DNA of 64,000 nt from assembly GCF_016107655.1 (NCBI RefSeq), contig NZ_JABASX010000004.1, positions 124,001 through 188,000 of the forward strand, written 5' to 3'. The notes below the pieces were generated by a model. It ran no database searches and was not told the DNA's origin. It saw nothing but the letters and a program-made list of their open reading frames with translations. The DNA is from Brevibacterium antiquum (lineage in GTDB: Bacteria; Actinomycetota; Actinomycetes; Actinomycetales; Brevibacteriaceae). The first letter of the stretch is position 1. Every line of letters begins with the position of its first letter. Shown here one piece after another: positions 35,262 through 42,633 of this stretch. The position numbers and the translations under genes are program-made.

Positions 35262-35537
35262 ATGATGGCACGACGCCGTTTCCCTTCTGTTCCCCTCACC
35301 GCGATTCGCGCCTCCGAGGCCACTGGGTGGCCCTCGGAATTCCTCGGCCTGCGAACAGGGCTTAACATCTCCGGCTATCGGAAGCTGGGCACCCACCGAC
35401 ACCCGAACGGAACGCGTCGTCTCGTGGCGATGAAGGCCGGCGAACCGGTGCTGCGCATCCGCTTGGCCGATATCCCTGAGAGCGGGGGATTCGACGAATT
35501 GCTCATCTCCACCCAACGCCGCCGAGGTGGAGGCTGA
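35262..35537 (+). CDS. Small hypothetical protein
   Basis: The 91-residue basic protein is predicted to be mostly beta, with the segments TAIRASEATGWPSEFLGLRT, ISGYRKLGTHRHPNGTRRLV and FDELLISTQ. It resembles a conserved actinobacterial small protein of unknown function, and the strand pattern is reminiscent of part of a bacterial PH-like domain, which I cannot confirm. A GGGAG sequence precedes ATG 35262. It is divergent from the GntR gene and converges with a PQQ lipoprotein gene 9 bases away. Confidence 0.5.
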   Translation: MMARRRFPSVPLTAIRASEATGWPSEFLGLRTGLNISGYRKLGTHRHPNGTRRLVAMKAGEPVLRIRLADIPESGGFDELLISTQRRRGGG

Positions 35538-35546
35538 GCTTCGGCG

Positions 35547-36701
35547 TTAACCCTCCGCGGACTCCTCGACCACCCTGTCCGTGGCCAGCAGGGTTCGGTC
35601 ACCGGCCCGCAGAGTCCCGTGGCCCTTCGGCGTGAAGACGTCAGGGACTGCGACGATGCCCGATCCCTTGGCCGGGTATCCTCGGGCGATGATGCCTGTT
35701 GCTGCATTGTGGACCCGCAAGGACTCGCCCTCGCGCAAGTAGATGAGTCCGCCGACTGCGGCTTCCAAGACCATAGACTTCGGCAGAGACACCGGCAGCT
35801 CGTTCGCCCCTGTCGCGTCGATGACCGTCAGGCCCTTCGCATCCCGTGTGATGATCTTCTCCGAATTCGCATCGTGGGCGATCTCGCTGGCGGAATCATC
35901 AAGGACGTCTCCCGATTCTGCATCGATGACTGGTCCGGATCCGTCCTCCGCATCAAGGTGGATGAAACCGTCGACCTGGTCGGGGAATGCTGTGAGTCCG
36001 TCGGCGTTCCAGTCATGTTCCGACAGCGGGATCTCCCAGACGGTCGCTTCGCCGGTTGTGGCGGAGAGCGTGTCCTCGTCGACGCTGAGGATCGTCCCCT
36101 GATACTCGCCGAGGACACGTGCTCCCGACGATGCTTCGCCTGCGACTTCACCAGTGTCAGGCTCGAGGGCCACGGTTTCCGAGCCATCGTCGGAGGAGAA
36201 GACGGCGCCAGGGCCCTGTATCGGACCGGGGACCTCGGTTGGCCCCCACTTCTGTTCGCCCGTTTCCAGGTCGTAGGCGCTCGCCGTCACCCCGGTGTCG
36301 CAGGTTTCATCGGACGACGAATCGGTGAGCACCGCCAACGGAGTCCCCTCGCTGTCCGCGGTGACACTGAAACCGGTGCAGCCCGTGGGCCGCTGGGCCT
36401 GCCACAGGGTGGTGCCGTTGCTGTCGACGGCGCTGAAGTCCAGCCGATCCTCGCTGCTGCCTGCGGACAGGAACACATCGCCGAGGCGCTTGACGTCGAG
36501 ATCCCAGTCCGGCTCCACGAGCTCGAGCGGTTCGACGATCAGAGGCAGCTGCAGGTCGGAGGCATCGACTGCCTCGAGTTCCGTGCCGACCTGCTTCGGT
36601 TCGCGTTCGAGCTCGGGCGGTTCTTCGGCCGAGGTGCAGCCAAGGAGGGCCAGTATGGTGGTCAGCCCGATGGTCAGGCTGACCAATCCTCGCCTGGCCA
36701 T
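35547..36701 (-). CDS. PQQ-like beta-propeller lipoprotein
   Basis: The 384-residue protein has a lipoprotein signal (MARRGLVSLTIG to LALLGC, Cys about 22) and a beta-propeller of PQQ-like repeats, seen as FSAVDSNGTTLWQAQRP, YDLETGEQKWGP, ALEPDTGEV and VIDAESGDV. It lies on the outer face of the membrane. It is a paralogue of 38459-39712, as shown by the shared AVDS-G--LW-AQRP and KWGP segments. Its start codon overlaps the CcdA stop by one base, making it the distal gene of DsbA-CcdA-propeller. A scaffold or client-binding role in thiol-redox work is inferred. Confidence 0.8.
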   Translation of the reverse strand: MARRGLVSLTIGLTTILALLGCTSAEEPPELEREPKQVGTELEAVDASDLQLPLIVEPLELVEPDWDLDVKRLGDVFLSAGSSEDRLDFSAVDSNGTTLWQAQRPTGCTGFSVTADSEGTPLAVLTDSSSDETCDTGVTASAYDLETGEQKWGPTEVPGPIQGPGAVFSSDDGSETVALEPDTGEVAGEASSGARVLGEYQGTILSVDEDTLSATTGEATVWEIPLSEHDWNADGLTAFPDQVDGFIHLDAEDGSGPVIDAESGDVLDDSASEIAHDANSEKIITRDAKGLTVIDATGANELPVSLPKSMVLEAAVGGLIYLREGESLRVHNAATGIIARGYPAKGSGIVAVPDVFTPKGHGTLRAGDRTLLATDRVVEESAEG

Positions 36702-37648
36702 CAGGGCCTCAGCTCGTCTCTGCCCCGGTTCGGCGCCTTCGCGGTCTCCGACCCGGTCTCTGTCTCCGATCCGGTCGCAGTCTCTGTCTGCTCCTGACGC
36801 TCGTCCCTGCCCGTCCTGTCCCTGTTGCGACGGCGTTCATGACGGAACCACAGGGCGATGGCGACGACTGCCAACAGGCAGACGACGAGGATGTCGACCG
36901 TGGTCGACGTCCAGGAGCTCGCCCATTCCTGAATATGGGCAAGGGTTGAGGTTGAAACCAGCGACGGTGCCGAGACCAGACCATTCGTCATCCAGAACAC
37001 GATGCCGATGAGGATCATCAGGGCTCCGGTGATCATCGAGATGACGGGTAGCCGGCGGCCGAAGAAGTTGACCGAGCCACCGCGCATGACCGACCTGGCT
37101 CGCGGCCCCATCCGCGACCACAGGGCTGCGATGATGAACAGCGGCACGACCATGCCGGCTCCATAGATCGCCAGCATCACACCGCCGAGGAATACGCTGC
37201 CTCTCGTAGCCGCCAGAGTCAGGACCGCGCCGAGGATGGGTCCGGAGCAGATTCCGGCAATCCCGCTCGTGGCACCGAGGAGGAAGGTCTTCGTTGCTCC
37301 TGTCGCCGTTGCGGACTTCGACCTCATGGCGTCGGCACCCGGCAGCGCCCGAGCGGGGTCGAACCCGAATCCGAAGAACTGGACGATGCCGAGGATGACG
37401 AGGATCACCGAGGCGACGAGGACGATCGTTCCGCGATAGGCCGTGAAGATTGCTCCCAGGGTCCCTGCTCCCATCCCCAGGGGGATGAGGACGAGCAGCA
37501 TTCCAACGTAGAAGATGACACCGTGGAGCAGCAGTCGTGACCCGGCCCCTACCGTGGAGCCGAAGAAGGCCGGCAGCAGCAGTGCCGCGCACGGGCTGAG
37601 CAGTGCGAGGACTCCGCCGATGAAAGCGCTGAGTAATCCGATGTCCAT
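36701..37648 (-). CDS. ccdA: CcdA/DsbD-like thiol-disulfide membrane transporter
   Basis: The 315-residue protein has six core hydrophobic segments and the paired redox cysteines of the CcdA family in ALLSPCAALLLPAFFG (helix 1, about 19) and GIAGICSGPILGAVLTL (helix 4, about 133). It should carry electrons from cytoplasmic thioredoxin to extracytoplasmic thioredoxin-fold proteins. A charged Thr/Glu/Arg-rich tail of about 40 residues ends the protein. It overlaps the preceding DsbA-like gene and the following propeller gene by one base each, so the three are translationally linked. Confidence 0.88.
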   Translation of the reverse strand: MDIGLLSAFIGGVLALLSPCAALLLPAFFGSTVGAGSRLLLHGVIFYVGMLLVLIPLGMGAGTLGAIFTAYRGTIVLVASVILVILGIVQFFGFGFDPARALPGADAMRSKSATATGATKTFLLGATSGIAGICSGPILGAVLTLAATRGSVFLGGVMLAIYGAGMVVPLFIIAALWSRMGPRARSVMRGGSVNFFGRRLPVISMITGALMILIGIVFWMTNGLVSAPSLVSTSTLAHIQEWASSWTSTTVDILVVCLLAVVAIALWFRHERRRNRDRTGRDERQEQTETATGSETETGSETAKAPNRGRDELRP

Positions 37649-38391
37649 CAGTTCGCTCCTTCCAATTTCTGTTCTATGGCGTCGACGAAGACGCTGGTGG
37701 GCTGGGCTCCGACGTAGGGTTGATCGCCGAGGATGAACGTCGGAGTCGAGAAGGCGCCGAGTTCGGTGCCCATATTGGCGTTCTTGTCGACAGCCGCGGC
37801 TGTTTCAGAGGAGTTCATGTCTTTCTCGAACTGGTTCATGTCGAGGCCGATATCGGCGGCCACGGATGTCAGCGCTTCGGGAGAGAGCTCCTCCGGCGGA
37901 CGTGGTTTGCCTCCGGCGAACAGCTTCTCGTGGAACTCCCAGTGCTTATCCTGCAGAGCGGCCGCGTATGCCGCCTTGGCGGCCTGTTCGGACGCGGAGC
38001 CGAAGACGTTGACCTCGCGCCATTCGATGCGCAGATCATCGGAGTCGACGTAGTCGAGCATCTTCGGCAGAGTGTCCTGAGACCAGGCCGCACAGTACGG
38101 GCACTGATAGTCGGAGAAGACGACGAGAGTAACCGGAGCATCCACCGGACCGTCGGCCAGAGGGTCGTCATCGTCGCTGTCGAAATCGCTGACATCCTTC
38201 TGCTGGGGATCCTCGACCTCGGTGACGACGACATCCGACTCCTTCTGTCCGGCGGCGGTGGTCTGGTCAGAGTCGTCGCCCTGCTCTCGATCCATGAAGA
38301 GGATCATGAGCACGAGAGCCAGGGCCGAGGCGATGACCACGAGGGGTATCCACCAACGGTATTGGGGCCTGAGCGCTTCGTGTTTCGGCAT
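37648..38391 (-). CDS. Membrane-anchored DsbA-like thioredoxin protein
   Basis: The 247-residue protein has one N-terminal membrane anchor (about 12-32), an acidic linker and a DsbA-like thioredoxin domain (about 75-245). The domain carries the active site FSDYQCPYCAAW (about 92-103) and cis-proline loop FSTPTFILG. It faces outward and can make or reshuffle disulfides. With the adjacent CcdA it could be kept reduced. It is a paralogue of 39719-40453. A BlaI-like half-site (ATAGTAA on this strand, 38407-38413) lies just upstream, with an AGGAG site before ATG 38391. Confidence 0.88.
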   Translation of the reverse strand: MPKHEALRPQYRWWIPLVVIASALALVLMILFMDREQGDDSDQTTAAGQKESDVVVTEVEDPQQKDVSDFDSDDDDPLADGPVDAPVTLVVFSDYQCPYCAAWSQDTLPKMLDYVDSDDLRIEWREVNVFGSASEQAAKAAYAAALQDKHWEFHEKLFAGGKPRPPEELSPEALTSVAADIGLDMNQFEKDMNSSETAAAVDKNANMGTELGAFSTPTFILGDQPYVGAQPTSVFVDAIEQKLEGAN

Positions 38392-38406
38392 ATCACCACT
38401 CCTGAA

Positions 38407-38413
38407 TTACTAT
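38407..38413 (-). promoter_or_regulatory. Isolated BlaI-like half-site
   Basis: The sequence TTACTAT repeats the half-site of the main operator array at 40523-40560. It lies 16 bases before the second DsbA-like gene and 46 bases after the propeller gene stop. A degenerate partner (TTTATTC on the minus strand) lies nearby. It suggests a weak internal promoter under the same repressor. Confidence 0.4.
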
Positions 38414-38458
38414 GAAGCTGAATAAAGTGCATGTCGTGGCGGGCCAGTGCTGCCACGT

Positions 38459-39712
38459 TCATTCCTGACTCGTGATCAACAGCGGTGTCTGTGGATCACC
38501 GATGAGCGCGGCACCGGATTCGGAGATGTGGTGTGGGGCTCCGAGCTGCTTGGTCGCCTTGAGCAGTGGAGTGTCCTTCTTGATGGGACTGCCGTCGCGA
38601 GCGGATCTGGCTGTGACTGACTGCTCCTCCTGGTCCGAGTCGCTCTCGTTCTCCGGCTCGCTCCCACTCTCTGAGTCGAAGGTGATGAGACCTGCGCCCA
38701 CTGCGGAAACCTCGGCGTGGGCAGGCAGCGGTGTGCTCCAGCGTTTGGTCCCATCGGCGTCGAAGCCGTGCAGTTCGGACCCGACCGTGACCAGGGTGTC
38801 GCTCGATGAATCGAACCAGGCCCCAGAGATCTCGGAATCGACGGTGGCACCCGAGCGCATGTCGATCAGGGTCCGCATGTCGCTGTCGGCGTCGCCCAGC
38901 AGTGCATGAGTGGTGCCGATCGGTTCCCAGGGCACCTCTCTGGCCTCGGACGTTGACATGCTGAAGTCCTCGGCGGCTCGGTTCCATAGCTTTTGTCCAT
39001 CGAGATCCTCACCGACGATGTCACTTCCCTGGCTGCGAACGAGATGTTCACCGAACAGTGCCACCACACGTGGCGAGGCGTCACCACCTTCACCTGCGTC
39101 CTCTCCTTCGGCGGCGACCACGTCTCCGGTGGCCGGGTCGAGTGCGGTGCGGGGACCGCTGGGTCCGATGTAGTCCTTCGGTGCGCCTGCGAAGATGAGG
39201 CCGTTGCCCAGCATTGCGCCGGGCGTCTCCACCGGTCCCCACTGTTTCTGACCGGTCTTGAGGTCATAGCCGCTAGCGGTAGGTGTGAGTGAGTTGCCGG
39301 TCGAGAGGTCTTGGTCCATGAGGACTGCAATGGGCCCATCATCGGTTGTGGTGACGAGATAAGCGGAACAGGCTCGTGGACGCTGCGCAGTCCACAGGAC
39401 CTCCCCGGTCGAATCGACAGCGCGATATTCGAGGCTGTCATCGTTCTCGTGCATCGACAGGAACGTCCCGTCCGCTTCCTGGGCCGAGGCATCCCAACCC
39501 GGGTCGACGGTGCGAGGCGCAGCGGAATCGCTGTCTGCCTCACCATGATTGGAGCTCGAAGCTTCACCGGCACCGAAACTCGGAGCTTGTGATCCAGCCG
39601 AGCTCGGTTCGGATGACTGGGACTCCGAACCGAACGCAGAGCAAGCGCTGAGCGGCAGGGCGACGGCGAGCGCGAGTGGCAGAAACGCTGAGGCGATGGG
39701 CCGTGGTCGCAC
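38459..39712 (-). CDS. PQQ-like beta-propeller lipoprotein
   Basis: The 417-residue protein has a lipoprotein signal (ALPLSAC, Cys about 24), a Ser/Glu-rich linker and propeller repeats such as YRAVDSTGEVLWTAQRP, YDLKTGQKQWGP, ALDPATGDV and GFDADGTKRWSTPLP. An acidic Ser/Glu insert sits near residue 350. It is clearly a paralogue of 35547-36701. It follows the DsbA-like gene at 39719 by six bases on the same strand. Its partner set lacks CcdA, so it could serve the oxidative arm of the cluster; this is inference. Confidence 0.8.
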   Translation of the reverse strand: MRPRPIASAFLPLALAVALPLSACSAFGSESQSSEPSSAGSQAPSFGAGEASSSNHGEADSDSAAPRTVDPGWDASAQEADGTFLSMHENDDSLEYRAVDSTGEVLWTAQRPRACSAYLVTTTDDGPIAVLMDQDLSTGNSLTPTASGYDLKTGQKQWGPVETPGAMLGNGLIFAGAPKDYIGPSGPRTALDPATGDVVAAEGEDAGEGGDASPRVVALFGEHLVRSQGSDIVGEDLDGQKLWNRAAEDFSMSTSEAREVPWEPIGTTHALLGDADSDMRTLIDMRSGATVDSEISGAWFDSSSDTLVTVGSELHGFDADGTKRWSTPLPAHAEVSAVGAGLITFDSESGSEPENESDSDQEEQSVTARSARDGSPIKKDTPLLKATKQLGAPHHISESGAALIGDPQTPLLITSQE

Positions 39713-39718
39713 GCCGCC

Positions 39719-40453
39719 TTACCCTTCCGCCTCGGCGAGGGCATCGTCGACGGCACCGACGAATTCCTTGGTCGGTTGGGCACCCACGAGGGGTTTGCCG
39801 CCGATGACGAACGTCGGGGTGCTGGCCACGCCCAGGGAAGAGCTCTCTTGGGCGTTGGCCTCGAACTCGTCGTGAGCGTCGACCGAATTCATGTCTCCCT
39901 TGAACTTGGTGGGGTCGAGGCCGAGTTCCTTGGCCGTGGACACCAGTGAGTCGTCGTCGAGCTCGGATTTCGGAGGATGCTCGCCGCCTTCGAACATGGC
40001 ATTGTGGAACTCCCAGTATTTGTCCTGGAGGCCGGCGGCATAGGCTGCGCGGGCCGCCCTTTCGGACTCCTCACCGAAGACGGCGAGGTCACGCATCTCA
40101 ATGCGCAGATCACCCTTGTCGACGTATTCCATCATGGTTGGCAATGTCTCCTCGTTCCAGGTGGCGCAGTAGGGGCACTGGTAGTCGGAGAACATGACGA
40201 GAGTCACCGGCGCATCGACGTCGCCGACGGCACGGCTGTCGTCTTCGACCCGATGCTCGACGAACGACAGGTCGACCTCTTCGCCCTCGGAGCCTGAATC
40301 GCTGCCGGAGCCCGCTTCGCTCTGCGAGTGTGCGTTCGCACTGTCGTCAGAGGGGCCTTGGTTGGCGATGACCACGCCGATGAGTACCGTAGCGAGAACG
40401 ATGACGGCTAAGGGCACGAGCCAGACCATGGGGCCGCGATCGGAACGGAACAC
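39719..40453 (-). CDS. Membrane-anchored DsbA-like thioredoxin protein
   Basis: The 244-residue protein has an N-terminal anchor (VWLVPLAVIVLATVLIGVVI), an acidic linker and a DsbA-like domain with active site FSDYQCPYCATW (about 103-114) and cis-proline loop ASTPTFVIGG. Sequence and layout parallel 37648-38391, pointing to a duplication. The start is GTG 40453, set by a strong AAGGAGG five bases upstream; the longer ATG frame would cross the operator array. It is the first gene of the leftward arm from the shared regulatory region. Confidence 0.88.
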   Translation of the reverse strand: MFRSDRGPMVWLVPLAVIVLATVLIGVVIANQGPSDDSANAHSQSEAGSGSDSGSEGEEVDLSFVEHRVEDDSRAVGDVDAPVTLVMFSDYQCPYCATWNEETLPTMMEYVDKGDLRIEMRDLAVFGEESERAARAAYAAGLQDKYWEFHNAMFEGGEHPPKSELDDDSLVSTAKELGLDPTKFKGDMNSVDAHDEFEANAQESSSLGVASTPTFVIGGKPLVGAQPTKEFVGAVDDALAEAEG

Positions 40454-40522
40454 GGGAGCCTCCTTGAAAATGTCGGGTTGGGAGTCGGGTCGGCACGCAT
40501 TCGAGGCAGCGTGCCATGGAAC

Positions 40523-40560
40523 TTTACTATCTGGCATAGTATACTAACTTCCATAGTAAA
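40523..40560. promoter_or_regulatory. Symmetric BlaI-type operator array
   Basis: TTTACTAT (40523-40530) and ATAGTAAA (40553-40560) are exact reverse complements at the two ends. The centre holds ATAGTATACTA (40536-40546), which contains the palindrome TAGTATACTA. The spacings are 5 and 6 bases, so there are four TACTAT-like half-sites facing each other in pairs. Overlapping TATACT boxes lie in both directions at the centre. The array lies between the leftward DsbA/propeller genes and the rightward membrane protein-BlaI-M56 genes. Confidence 0.8.
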
Positions 40561-40595
40561 CGTTTTGTCCGAAGCTGCGCAACGAAGGGACCCTC

Positions 40596-41171
40596 ATGCT
40601 GTTCTCCTACCTCTCTGAGGCGGCCCAGTCGCTTCGGATATGGGGCACCCGCCGCATCGTCGTCACCATCGCGGCGGCCGGTGCTTCCGTGTTCGTCATC
40701 GGATTGTCCACGGTGCTGATTCCCAACTCCTTCTTCTCCAGAGACATCCCTCCCGAGTGGTGGGACTACCCGGTCTGGATTCTCATGTCGGTCCTCTTGG
40801 GCCTGCTCATTGCCACCTATGTCCGCGAGCCCGGCCCTCGCAGGACCGGTTCCCGTGGGAACAAAGACGGTGCCGATGCGGTCGACGATGACTTGGTCGA
40901 TGAGGACGTAGTCGATGAGAGGGCTGAACGTCGCGGCGGCACATTCGGCACCGTGGGCGGCATGCTCGGGTGGTTCGCCGTCGGGTGCCCTGTCTGCAAC
41001 AAGATCGCACTTCTGGTGCTCGGCTACACTGGGGCTCTCACATACTTTGCGCCGTTGCAGCCTGTGCTGGCGGTGCTGTCGGTCATCCTGCTGCTGGTCG
41101 CGGTGGTCGTCCGCCTCAAGGGGCAGTTCTCCTGCCCGGTGCCCAATCGTGAAAGGAGCCGTCTGTCATGA
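40596..41171 (+). CDS. Membrane protein with CPVC motif, unknown function
   Basis: The 191-residue protein has about four hydrophobic segments (roughly 22-45, 62-78, 122-145 and 152-172) and a charged Asp/Arg loop near 85-110. The third segment holds GWFAVGCPVCNKIALLVLG, a CxxC pair at the membrane face. One more cysteine lies in the C-terminal GQFSCPVP. I do not recognise the family. The thiol pair and the DsbA/CcdA neighbours suggest a redox role, perhaps as an electron acceptor in place of DsbB, but this is inference. It overlaps the BlaI-like gene by ATGA. Confidence 0.7.
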   Translation: MLFSYLSEAAQSLRIWGTRRIVVTIAAAGASVFVIGLSTVLIPNSFFSRDIPPEWWDYPVWILMSVLLGLLIATYVREPGPRRTGSRGNKDGADAVDDDLVDEDVVDERAERRGGTFGTVGGMLGWFAVGCPVCNKIALLVLGYTGALTYFAPLQPVLAVLSVILLLVAVVVRLKGQFSCPVPNRERSRLS

Positions 41172-41557
41172 CATCAGCGTCGGATTCGACTGAGAAGTCA
41201 TCACCGATTCGCCTCGGTGCTCTCGAGCAGCAGGTCATGGACCTGCTGTGGAACGAGGGGTCGTTGACGGTCAGGCAGATCATTGAGGACTTGGACAATG
41301 TTCCCGCCTACACAACGATCGCGACCGTGCTGACGAACCTTGAGCGGAAGGGCCTCGTGCGGCGTGAGCGACAGGGCCGATCGGTGCTGCACCGTCCGAT
41401 CATCAGCCGCGAGGAGCATGCGGCGACGCTCATGCAGAAGGCGCTGCTCAACGGGGGAGACCGGGCGGCATCGATCCTGCACTTCGTCGAAGGCATCGGA
41501 GCCGAGGACGTCGAGCTTCTCCGTGGCTATCTCAACTCCAAGGATGAACGCGGATGA
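41168..41557 (+). CDS. BlaI/MecI/CopY family transcriptional repressor
   Basis: The 129-residue protein has the BlaI winged helix at residues 15-85 (LGALEQQVMDLLWNEGSLTV, AYTTIATVLTNLERKGLVRR) and a C-terminal dimerisation helix bundle. Family repressors bind paired half-sites and are released when a partner M56 metalloprotease triggers their cleavage, or when copper binds in CopY. No copper-binding CxC motif is seen. It overlaps the M56 gene by ATGA, so the repressor and protease are made together. The array at 40523-40560 is its likely operator. Confidence 0.88.
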   Translation: MTSASDSTEKSSPIRLGALEQQVMDLLWNEGSLTVRQIIEDLDNVPAYTTIATVLTNLERKGLVRRERQGRSVLHRPIISREEHAATLMQKALLNGGDRAASILHFVEGIGAEDVELLRGYLNSKDERG

Positions 41558-42540
41558 GTCTGCTGCTCATCGGCGCCGGCGCAGTCGCTCTGTTCGCCCT
41601 CATCTCCTTCATCGGTCCTTTTCTCGTGAGAACGGCCGCGCCGGTTCTCATGCGGGTACCGCGGTTGGCCGTGTATGGGCTCCTGTTGGTGTCCCTCATG
41701 TGGTGGGCCGTCGTGGCAGCGCTGAGCCTCATGGCGGCCTCGCTGTTCAAGGGTCCGGACGTTCTGCCCGTTCCCCTTGCCGATGTGTGCCAGCGGTGCC
41801 TCATCGCAGCCAGTCCCTTCCCCGGGCTGGCGCAGGTCGACACATTGGTCCCGGTCGTCCTCTTCCTCATCTTCCCGCTTGTGCTCTCGGTGGTCTCCGC
41901 CGTCTGGGCGCTGTATCAGCGGACTCGTCGCAGGCAGGCGAATTCGGCTGCAGCTCAGCGACTGCGCCGGGACTCGGCGGTCGCCGATATCAACGGGCAT
42001 TCACTGAACGTCCTCGATGGTCGGGCCCCGTTCGCGTTCTCACTGCCACAGAAATACGGCGGTGTGATCGTCTCCGAAGCTTTGTGTGCGACCTTGGAGA
42101 AGAATGAGCTCACCGCCGTGCTCGAGCACGAAAGAGCCCACGTCGAGGGCGGGCATCATCGGGTGATGGCAATCGCCGACACCTTCGTGCGACCGCTGTC
42201 GTTTATTCCATTGTTCGCCGAGGTGGCTGCTTCCATTCCCCTCTACCTCGAGATCATTGCCGACAACCGAGCTCGGCAGGTTGCCGGCACACCGGCTCTG
42301 GCCAGCGCTCTCCTCAAGATCGGGCAGCCCACGAGCCAAAGCGACCACCTCGGCGGCCTCCATGCTCTCAATATCGCCGGACCCGACCGCATTCGACAGC
42401 TGGTCTCACCGGCCACTATGACATCCGGGGTACTGCCGGTGGTGGCTCTGGTCAGCGTGCTCGCGGCATTCGTCACCGTCTTCTACTCAGTCTTCTACTC
42501 CTACGCCACGGTGCTGGCCACCGGATGCGCCATACCCTGA
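41554..42540 (+). CDS. M56 family membrane metalloprotease (BlaR1-like, no sensor domain)
   Basis: The 328-residue protein has three hydrophobic segments before and one after the zinc-protease site LEHERAHVEGGHHRVMAIAD (HExxH, about 190-194). A downstream glutamate in LYLEIIADNRA completes the expected site. BlaR1 and MecR1 share this layout but have a C-terminal penicillin-binding sensor, which is absent here. The protein ends in a hydrophobic segment near 310-325. It probably relays an envelope signal, perhaps a redox state, to inactivate the BlaI-like repressor. This parallels the mycobacterial BlaI-M56 pair and is inferred. Confidence 0.85.
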   Translation: MSLLLIGAGAVALFALISFIGPFLVRTAAPVLMRVPRLAVYGLLLVSLMWWAVVAALSLMAASLFKGPDVLPVPLADVCQRCLIAASPFPGLAQVDTLVPVVLFLIFPLVLSVVSAVWALYQRTRRRQANSAAAQRLRRDSAVADINGHSLNVLDGRAPFAFSLPQKYGGVIVSEALCATLEKNELTAVLEHERAHVEGGHHRVMAIADTFVRPLSFIPLFAEVAASIPLYLEIIADNRARQVAGTPALASALLKIGQPTSQSDHLGGLHALNIAGPDRIRQLVSPATMTSGVLPVVALVSVLAAFVTVFYSVFYSYATVLATGCAIP

Positions 42541-42551
42541 CTCACCTCGGT

Positions 42552-42583
42552 GAAGTGGTCACCGCTCGGACTCAAACCACTTC
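42552..42583. terminator. Possible terminator hairpin after the M56 gene
   Basis: GAAGTGGT (42552-42559) pairs with ACCACTTC (42576-42583) around a 16-base loop, 12 bases after the M56 stop. There is no T-run, so it is a modest candidate. Confidence 0.35.
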
Positions 42584-42633
42584 GGCCACTCAGATGCATA
42601 TCATGCTGGAAGGGAGCATGAGGAGAGTGATGA

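Noticed and set aside
41554..42540. BlaR1 beta-lactam sensor
   Set aside because: The M56 protein ends after its last membrane segment and has no penicillin-binding domain or SxxK motif, and no beta-lactamase gene is nearby.
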